A stretch of 64,000 bases of DNA from Sphingomonas sp. (GTDB lineage Bacteria; Pseudomonadota; Alphaproteobacteria; Sphingomonadales; Sphingomonadaceae), in NCBI GenBank assembly GCA_017418975.1, contig JAFOMG010000017.1, forward strand, positions 62,001 through 126,000, in the 5' to 3' direction. Below the pieces are notes generated by a model that saw only the letters and a program-made list of their open reading frames with translations, did not search any database and was not told the DNA's origin. Below, one piece after another: positions 58,457 through 64,000 of the stretch; within the stretch, counting starts at the first letter, position 1, and every line of letters starts with the position of its first letter. The position numbers and the translations under genes were made by a program.

Positions 58457-60220
58457 GTGGCACGCGCCCGCATCCGCGCAACCTTGTGGGGAGGCACCGC
58501 ATTCGCCGTCGCCCTCGCGCTTGCGTTGCCCGGATGCGCGGCGTTCGCCCGGGCGCCGCAATCCGCGGACGCGCCTCTGGCGCTCTCGCCGCCATTCGCG
58601 CTTAGCGTGGAACAGCTTTTCGCCTGGGAAGCGGCCGGTCCGCTCGCCGATGCGCGCAATGTCTCGCGCGAGCCGCTCGCCAGCCGGATGCTCGATCCCG
58701 GGCCCGGGCCCGATCCCGCTGCCAGGCTGGACCCGAAGGTCCGCGTGCTGTTCGCGCCGGACGGGATGAACAATTTCGCCAATTACCTGGCGCCGCAGCC
58801 CCGGTTCAATCTCTACACCTTCACGCACTGGGCGCAGATCGACGTGCTGTCGTGGTTCGCCGGCGCGGCGGAGCGCAATGTGATGATCCCGGCCCGGCCC
58901 TGGGTCGATACCGCGCATCGCAACGGCGTGAAGGTGATCGGCACGGCATTCTTCGCGCCGCTCGCCTGGGGCGGTTCGGCGAAGACGCTGGAGGCCTTTC
59001 TGCGCGAGGATGGCGAGGGTCGCTTCCCGGCGGCCGATCGCCTGGTCGAGATCGCGCGCCACTATGGCTTTGACGGGTGGCTGATCAATCAGGAGACGGA
59101 CGTCTCGCCCGAGCTTGGCGGGCGCATGGCGCGGTTCATGGCGTATCTGACGCGGATCGGCCCCCGGGGCATGGAAATCCATTGGTACGACGCGATGCTG
59201 CCCAATGGCCGCGTCCAGTGGCAGAACGCCTATGACCCCCGTAACGCGGCGCTGCTGCAGGATGGCGCGACGCGCGTGGCGGACGCGATGTTCCTGAACT
59301 ATCAATGGACGCCCGCCGGCTTGCGCGCGGGCGCGGCGCTGGCGGAGGCGAGGGGGCGTGACCGCTACGCGCTGTTCATCGGCGCCGATCTCTGGCCCGC
59401 CCGGGACAATGCGCAGCGGGCGTTCGGCAACAAGCGCTGGCTGCGCGACTTGCGCGAGCAGGGGGACGGGCCCGCGCTGGGCTCGATCGCGCTGTTCGCG
59501 CCGAACTTCAACTTCAACGCCGGCGGCGCGTTCGGCGATTTTCGCGCCGATCCGCGCGACGTGAAGCGCTTCTACGACGGCGAGGTTCGCCTGTTCGCGG
59601 GCGACGACCGCAACATGGCCACGGGCAACGCCACCGAAGCGATGCGGACCGGGGCGTGGGAAGGTCTGGCGGCGCTGGTGCCGGCCCGCTCGGTGATCGC
59701 GAAGCTGCCGTTCGAGACCAGCTTCAACACCGGGCACGGCCTGATCGATGCCCGGGATGGGCATGTCGTCGGCGGCTCGTGGCACGACATGGCGCGGCAG
59801 GACCCGCTCCCGAGCTGGCAATTCGCCCATAGCCCGGCCGCCCGGCTGGAGATCGGCTATGATTTCCGGCGCGCCTGGCAGGGCGGCAGCTCGCTGCGGG
59901 TGCTGCCCATGGCAGCGCTGCACGCTCCGGCCGAGGTGCCGCTGTTCCTCACCGACCTGCCGATCGACGCGCGGACGGAGCTCTCGGTCACCGCGATCGT
60001 CCCGTCGCCGGGCTATGCGCTGCGCCTGACGATGGTCGATGGCAGCGAATCACTTCACCCCCTGGCCGCCACGGGCGTGTGGCGGGAACGCCGCTGGTGC
60101 CTGGGGCCATTGGCCGGGAAGGCGATACGGCGAATTTCCCTCATGATCGAGCGCGGTTATCCCAAGCCTTTGAATCTAGGGAAGATAGCCATTAAGGGCC
60201 GCTGTTCTCCGGCAGGATAG
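58457..60220 (+). CDS. GH85 endo-beta-N-acetylglucosaminidase (ENGase), lipoprotein
   Basis: A 587-residue enzyme. The start is GTG immediately after the beta-mannosidase stop. A hydrophobic stretch ends in LALPGCAAF, a lipobox with Cys27, so it is probably membrane-anchored. The GH85 barrel is clear: VLFAPDGMNNFANYLAPQPRFNLYTFTHWAQID, VIGTAFFAPLAWGG, the catalytic motif FDGWLINQETDV with Asn211 and Glu213, and EIHWYDAMLPNGRVQWQN. C-terminal beta-sandwich domains follow. GH85 cuts between the two core GlcNAc residues of N-glycans by substrate assistance. It leaves a single GlcNAc on Asn, which glycosylasparaginase can later release. Confidence 0.93.
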   Translation: MARARIRATLWGGTAFAVALALALPGCAAFARAPQSADAPLALSPPFALSVEQLFAWEAAGPLADARNVSREPLASRMLDPGPGPDPAARLDPKVRVLFAPDGMNNFANYLAPQPRFNLYTFTHWAQIDVLSWFAGAAERNVMIPARPWVDTAHRNGVKVIGTAFFAPLAWGGSAKTLEAFLREDGEGRFPAADRLVEIARHYGFDGWLINQETDVSPELGGRMARFMAYLTRIGPRGMEIHWYDAMLPNGRVQWQNAYDPRNAALLQDGATRVADAMFLNYQWTPAGLRAGAALAEARGRDRYALFIGADLWPARDNAQRAFGNKRWLRDLREQGDGPALGSIALFAPNFNFNAGGAFGDFRADPRDVKRFYDGEVRLFAGDDRNMATGNATEAMRTGAWEGLAALVPARSVIAKLPFETSFNTGHGLIDARDGHVVGGSWHDMARQDPLPSWQFAHSPAARLEIGYDFRRAWQGGSSLRVLPMAALHAPAEVPLFLTDLPIDARTELSVTAIVPSPGYALRLTMVDGSESLHPLAATGVWRERRWCLGPLAGKAIRRISLMIERGYPKPLNLGKIAIKGRCSPAG

Positions 60221-60262
60221 GAAACCGGTGTCAGTCGCTTGGCCCGGCTGCAATAAAAGCGT

Positions 60263-60304
60263 TTGACAAAGGAAATGTAATCGATAACTTTGTAATCGAT
60301 TACA
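60263..60304 (+). promoter_or_regulatory. Promoter with LacI-type operator before the second TonB receptor
   Basis: TTGACA at 60263-60268 is a consensus -35. A half-site ATGTAATCGATAAC (60275-60288) overlaps the likely -10 area, and a perfect palindrome TGTAATCGATTACA follows at 60291-60304. The layout suggests tight repression by the nearby LacI regulator. Confidence 0.78.
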
Positions 60305-60426
60305 TTTGGATCGTCGAACCGGAGCCCGGCGGATGCGTCAAGGGCAGGGTCAAGGCGGACGATGGAATCGGGGAGGAAATGGCGGCTAGCGGTCAACGCG
60401 CCGCCCGCTTGAAAGGGAGAGGGGCA

Positions 60427-63400
60427 ATGGCCTTTTGTCGCACTGTCGGGAGCGCATCCGGATCGGATATGTTCCGCAAAGTCCTGCTGACCACTACCAG
60501 CCTGGCGATCGCCACGATCGTGCCGCTGGGGGTTGCGCACGCGCAGGAAGCGCGGCCCGACGCGGCCGCAACCCAGGAGGAGGAAGGCGAGGCCATCCTC
60601 GTGACGGGGTATCGCGCGTCGATCCAGGAAGCCCTGCGCCAGAAGCGCGACGCGAACGCGATCGTCGAAGTGATCACGGCCGAGGATATCGGCAAATTCC
60701 CCGACAAGAACGTCGCCGACGCGCTGCAGCGCGTGCCCGGCGTGGTCATCACCCGCGACGGCGGTGAAGGCAAGACGGTCAGCGTCCGCGGCCTGCAGGC
60801 CGGCCTCACCCTGACCCAGCTGAACGGCAATTATATCGCGTCCTCGGAGACCAATGACGAGGCTTCGCGCTCGTTCAACTATGTGCTCCTGCCGTCGAAC
60901 ATGCTGTCCAGTGCCGAGCTGTACAAGACTCCGGAGGCGCGGATCGACGAAGGCGGCATCGGCGGCACGGTGATCCTGAAGACCCGGCGGCCGCTCGATC
61001 TTCCGGCCTGGTCGGGCTTCGTGACGGCGGAGGGCACGTATTCCGATACGAGCGCGAAGGTCGACCCGCAGCTGTCGGGCATGATCTCGTGGCGCAACGA
61101 GGCCGAGACCGTCGGCCTTCTCGTCGGCACCACCTGGCAGCGGCGCACCAACCGCAGCATGGAATTCAGCACCGAGAGCTGGACCTGGTATTCCGACAAC
61201 AATGCGCGAAGCGCGGTGGACGTGAACGGCAAGGCGCTCGATCCGCAGCCGTCGAAATGGTGGGGCGGGTCGGGCTTCAACGACCAGAACGGCAAGCATT
61301 ACTCGGATTTCTTCCTGCCGACCTCGGTCAATTTCGCGGTGCGCGACGAGCAGCGCGAACGACTGGGCATCCAGGCGACCGCGCAGCTGAAGCCGTTCCA
61401 CAACCTCACCCTGACCGCCAATTACTTCCGCTTCGATCTGAAGGGGGATTATGCGCTCAACATGCTGAAGATCCCGGAATGGAATCTCGCCCGGGTCTCG
61501 TGGGACGGCAATTATGCGGGCGGGCGGCTGCTCAACGGGCTCACGCTCGACCCCAGCGGCACCATTGCCACCGGCGCGGAATATCGGAAGCTTGCGGGCA
61601 GGGCCTATTATTGCAACGAAACCCAGGCCGCGGCCGGCGGGAAGCCCTCGGGCGGCTGGGGGCCCGACGACTGCACGATCCCGACGCCGCAGCTCACGGG
61701 CGGCTATAGCCGCGAGAAGGCGCTGTCGCAGACGGTCGACTTCGCGGTCGACTGGGAGAATGGCCCATGGCGTGCCGCCCTGGTGGGCGGTCGCACCTGG
61801 TCCGAGGGCGGCCCGTCGCTGAACTTCCGCATGTCCGCCAAGCCCCGCCGCTTCGTCAACGGCGCCTGGCAGATGGGCAACAGCCTGAGCGCCTGGAACC
61901 TGACCGGCACGCCATCGGCGACCTTCTCGCCGGATCTTCAGGACAATCTGCGGGCCGGCATTGCCGAGATCGATCTGGGATCGACCGATTCCTCCTGGAA
62001 GGAAACGTCGATCTCGCAAAACTATGTCCAGGCCGACGTTACCAGGCAGTTCGAAAGCTCGTGGCTGCAGTCGATCCAGGCCGGTGTGAAGTATCGCGAC
62101 GGCAAGGTGCACCGCAACACCGGCAATACCCTGTGGTACTGCCCGGGCACGACCACGCGCTACCAGAATGGCTGCGATGCCCAGGCATCGGTGGCGCGTC
62201 CGGAATATTTCTATGCCAAGGCGCTCGGCCATATCGAGGGCGGCTTCAACGCCAATGTTTTCCCGGGGATCGATTTCCCGGCCTATCTCGCGCAGCTGAA
62301 GGCGCGGTACGGCGATGCGGTTCGCTACGAGGAACCCGATTTCATCTACAATGTCGGCGAGAAGATCCTCTCCGGCTATACGCAGCTCAACTTCAAGGCC
62401 GACCGCATCCGCGGCAATATCGGCCTGCGCGTCGCCCGGACCAAGCAGCATGCCGAGTCGACCGACGCGATCGAGCGCTTCCTCGACTATTTCGTGGATG
62501 GCCCGGGCGGCACCCCGCAGCCCTGCACGACCGAGCCGGGCTGCGAGAGCGGCTTCCTCAAGAACGAGATCAAGGAGAAGACCTTCGAGCTCAACACGCT
62601 GGACAAGACCTATACCGACTTCCTGCCCAGCCTGAACTATGCCGTCGACCTGACGGACCGGCTGGTGCTGCGCGGTGCCGTGTCCAAGGTCATCTCGCGG
62701 ACCGGCTATACCGACATCGCCTTTCCGGGCGCCCTCAACTTCGTCTCGCAGGAATATAGCTCCGATCGCAGCGCGGCGGGCGGAAGCACTGATCCGGGCT
62801 GGACGGGATCGGGCAGCAACAAGGATCTGAAGCCGTTCGAGGCGTGGCAATATGACGTCGGCCTGGAATGGTATTTCCACCCCGGCTCGGTGGTGGGCGT
62901 CGGCCTGTTCCGGAAGGACGTCAAGAACTTCATCGTGCCGGTGACCCGGGACCAGCAGGTCACGATCGGTGGCAACACCGTGACGGTCCGCAACTTCTCG
63001 ACCTCGGCCAATGGCCGTAACGGCGTCTCCAAGGGTATCGAGCTCTACGCCCAGCACACGCTGGACTTCGGCCTCGGTTTCCAGGCGAACTTCACCTATA
63101 ACGACACCAACATGGCCGCGGTCATGCTGGACGGGAAGGAGATCGCCAGGTCGCCGCTCGTTGGCAGCGCGAAGACCCAGCTCAACGCCACGATCTTCTA
63201 CGAGAGCGAGAAATTCCTGGCGCGCGCTTCGTACAACCGCCGCGGCGAGCTGGTGGGCGGCCTGCACAACGGGCTCAGCATCTACTCCGAGCCCTATCAG
63301 CAGGTCGACCTGAACGTGGCGTACAACATCACCAAGCAGCTGGTGCTGAGTGCGTCGGTGCTGAACCTGACCAAGGAGGAACAGCGCGCGCATCTGGGCA

Positions 63401-63477
63401 ACGACACCAAGGCCCGGCTGTGGACCAACAATTATTCGGGCCGTATCGTCTATGGCGGGGTGACCTATAAGTTCTAG
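60427..63477 (+). CDS. TonB-dependent outer-membrane receptor (LacI-regulated)
   Basis: A 1016-residue receptor. The ATG at 60427 has a GGGAGAGGGG ribosome-binding site; a later ATG at 60469 would give a shorter signal peptide (MFRKVLLTTTSLAIATIVPLGVAHAQ). A TonB-box-like EAILVTGYRASI leads into the plug with EVITAEDIGKFPDKNVADALQRVPGV and YKTPEARIDEGGIGGTVILKTRRPLD. The rest forms the barrel, which ends in a short aromatic strand (IVYGGVTYKF). It probably binds mannose-rich N-glycan or its products, judged from the operator and the preceding GH92/GH2/GH85 operon. A terminator-like hairpin follows at 63488. Confidence 0.92.
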   Translation: MAFCRTVGSASGSDMFRKVLLTTTSLAIATIVPLGVAHAQEARPDAAATQEEEGEAILVTGYRASIQEALRQKRDANAIVEVITAEDIGKFPDKNVADALQRVPGVVITRDGGEGKTVSVRGLQAGLTLTQLNGNYIASSETNDEASRSFNYVLLPSNMLSSAELYKTPEARIDEGGIGGTVILKTRRPLDLPAWSGFVTAEGTYSDTSAKVDPQLSGMISWRNEAETVGLLVGTTWQRRTNRSMEFSTESWTWYSDNNARSAVDVNGKALDPQPSKWWGGSGFNDQNGKHYSDFFLPTSVNFAVRDEQRERLGIQATAQLKPFHNLTLTANYFRFDLKGDYALNMLKIPEWNLARVSWDGNYAGGRLLNGLTLDPSGTIATGAEYRKLAGRAYYCNETQAAAGGKPSGGWGPDDCTIPTPQLTGGYSREKALSQTVDFAVDWENGPWRAALVGGRTWSEGGPSLNFRMSAKPRRFVNGAWQMGNSLSAWNLTGTPSATFSPDLQDNLRAGIAEIDLGSTDSSWKETSISQNYVQADVTRQFESSWLQSIQAGVKYRDGKVHRNTGNTLWYCPGTTTRYQNGCDAQASVARPEYFYAKALGHIEGGFNANVFPGIDFPAYLAQLKARYGDAVRYEEPDFIYNVGEKILSGYTQLNFKADRIRGNIGLRVARTKQHAESTDAIERFLDYFVDGPGGTPQPCTTEPGCESGFLKNEIKEKTFELNTLDKTYTDFLPSLNYAVDLTDRLVLRGAVSKVISRTGYTDIAFPGALNFVSQEYSSDRSAAGGSTDPGWTGSGSNKDLKPFEAWQYDVGLEWYFHPGSVVGVGLFRKDVKNFIVPVTRDQQVTIGGNTVTVRNFSTSANGRNGVSKGIELYAQHTLDFGLGFQANFTYNDTNMAAVMLDGKEIARSPLVGSAKTQLNATIFYESEKFLARASYNRRGELVGGLHNGLSIYSEPYQQVDLNVAYNITKQLVLSASVLNLTKEEQRAHLGNDTKARLWTNNYSGRIVYGGVTYKF

Positions 63478-63487
63478 GTCATCCATT

Positions 63488-63516
63488 CCCCCTCGCACCC
63501 GGCGGGCGTGAGGGGG
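63488..63516 (+). terminator. Hairpin after the second TonB receptor
   Basis: CCCCCTC pairs with GAGGGGG around a 15-nt loop that itself contains CCC-GGC-GGG, followed by ATTTCC. It lies 11 bp past the receptor stop. The T-run is short, so termination may be partial and allow the halogenase-like gene to be read through. Confidence 0.55.
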
Positions 63517-63657
63517 ATTTCCGAAGGACGGGGTCATGGCCGTGCCGGCGACGGTGCCGGATGCCATCACGGCCCGATGCGGCGGCGCCGGCCTGATGGC
63601 CGGCGACCGTCGCTCGGGCAGTCCATCGGCCGATGCCGGGGAGGGGGATTTGCAGCG

Positions 63658-64000
63658 ATGAGCACCGACAACCGCATCAGGAAACTGGTCGTCGTGGGCG
63701 GCGGCAGCGCCGGCTGGATGGCGGCGGCGGTGCTGGCCACGTATCTGGGACGCGGTACCTCCGTTCGCCTGATCGAATCGGAGGAAGTCGGCATCGTCGG
63801 GGTGGGCGAGGCCAGCGTCCCGCACATGAAGACGTTCAACACCGAGATGCTGGGCATCAAGGAAGTCGATTTCGTCGTCGAGACCCAGGCCAGTTTCAAG
63901 CTCGGCATCCAGTTCAACGACTGGGCGCGCATCGGCGACAGCTATGTCCATGGCTTTGGAAAGATCGGCCAGGGCATCGGGCCGTTGCCGTTCCACCAAT
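63658..64000 (+). CDS. Flavin-dependent tryptophan-halogenase-like protein, truncated by window end
   Basis: The first 114 residues are visible. They begin with RKLVVVGGGSAGWMAAAVLA, the FAD-binding GxGxxG plus GWxxA motif of the tryptophan halogenase family (PrnA/RebH type). RLIESEEVGIVGVGEASVPHMKTFN follows, also typical, and then FKLGIQFNDWARIGDSYVHGFG. The catalytic Lys and the WxWxIP motif lie beyond the window. Family members next to TonB receptors occur in Caulobacter-like bacteria, but their substrate is not established. GGGGG precedes the ATG at fair spacing. Confidence 0.85.
   Translation, partial: MSTDNRIRKLVVVGGGSAGWMAAAVLATYLGRGTSVRLIESEEVGIVGVGEASVPHMKTFNTEMLGIKEVDFVVETQASFKLGIQFNDWARIGDSYVHGFGKIGQGIGPLPFHQ

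Noticed and set aside
60221..60262. Terminator after GH85
   Set aside because: Only an imperfect CCGG pairing is seen, too weak to call.
63517..63657. Short gene between the second TonB receptor and the halogenase-like gene
   Set aside because: Frames here lack a plausible start and any family feature; the region probably is leader or spacer.

Overview
This is a high-GC, densely packed 64 kb stretch from an alphaproteobacterium, most likely a sphingomonad (Sphingomonas-like) or a close caulobacterial relative. That placement rests on the gene style: large TonB-dependent receptors of the Caulobacter/Sphingomonas type, FucP-type MFS sugar carriers, a triple-domain PTS protein and many 4-nt start/stop overlaps. 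It is an inference, because no rRNA or marker gene is present. I saw no tRNA, rRNA, CRISPR array, insertion sequence or phage gene.

The window reads as one large saccharide-utilisation region that appears able to dismantle asparagine-linked glycans, with features suited to plant or other complex types. From left to right: (A) 1-6045, a non-phosphorylating L-fucose catabolic cluster (fucose dehydrogenase-type aldo/keto reductase, mutarotase, FucP-like carrier, L-lactate dehydrogenase, L-fuconate dehydratase, IclR regulator). (B) 6126-16180, a GlcNAc operon on the minus strand (PTS IICB, EIIA-HPr-EI fusion, exported GH2 beta-galactosidase-like enzyme, NagA, SIS-type glucosamine-6-P deaminase, GntR regulator). 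(C) 16597-33443, a TonB receptor followed by GH20, GH2 beta-mannosidase, GH3, GH125, GH92, GH29 and CutC. (D) 33450-43098, an apparently unrelated insert: a saccharopine-dehydrogenase-like protein, an RND efflux operon with an outer-membrane barrel, and a two-component system. (E) 43192-49572, a minus-strand operon of ROK kinase, GH92, second CutC, glycosylasparaginase and FucP-like carrier. (F) 49738-64000, a LacI regulator, a sodium/solute symporter, a third GH92, a second beta-mannosidase, a GH85 endo-beta-N-acetylglucosaminidase, a second TonB receptor, and the start of a flavin-dependent tryptophan-halogenase-like gene.

Together these suggest the following path, partly inferred. Glycan enters through the TonB receptors. 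GH29 removes fucose, GH2 removes galactose, GH20 removes GlcNAc, GH3 possibly removes xylose, GH92 and GH125 trim alpha-mannose, GH85 cuts the chitobiose core, and beta-mannosidases split Man-beta-GlcNAc. Glycosylasparaginase frees the last GlcNAc from Asn. GlcNAc is taken in by the PTS and run through NagA and the deaminase; fucose goes through the fuconate route to pyruvate and L-lactate. A near-identical palindrome (core TGTAATCGATTACA) lies upstream of three transcription units around the LacI gene and probably marks its regulon.

The most unusual points are: a GH92 protein whose expected catalytic-acid glutamate is Ser549; two CutC paralogues each inside a glycan operon; two beta-mannosidases predicted for different compartments; and two tiny ORFs that bridge the only gaps in an otherwise ATGA-coupled glycosidase operon.
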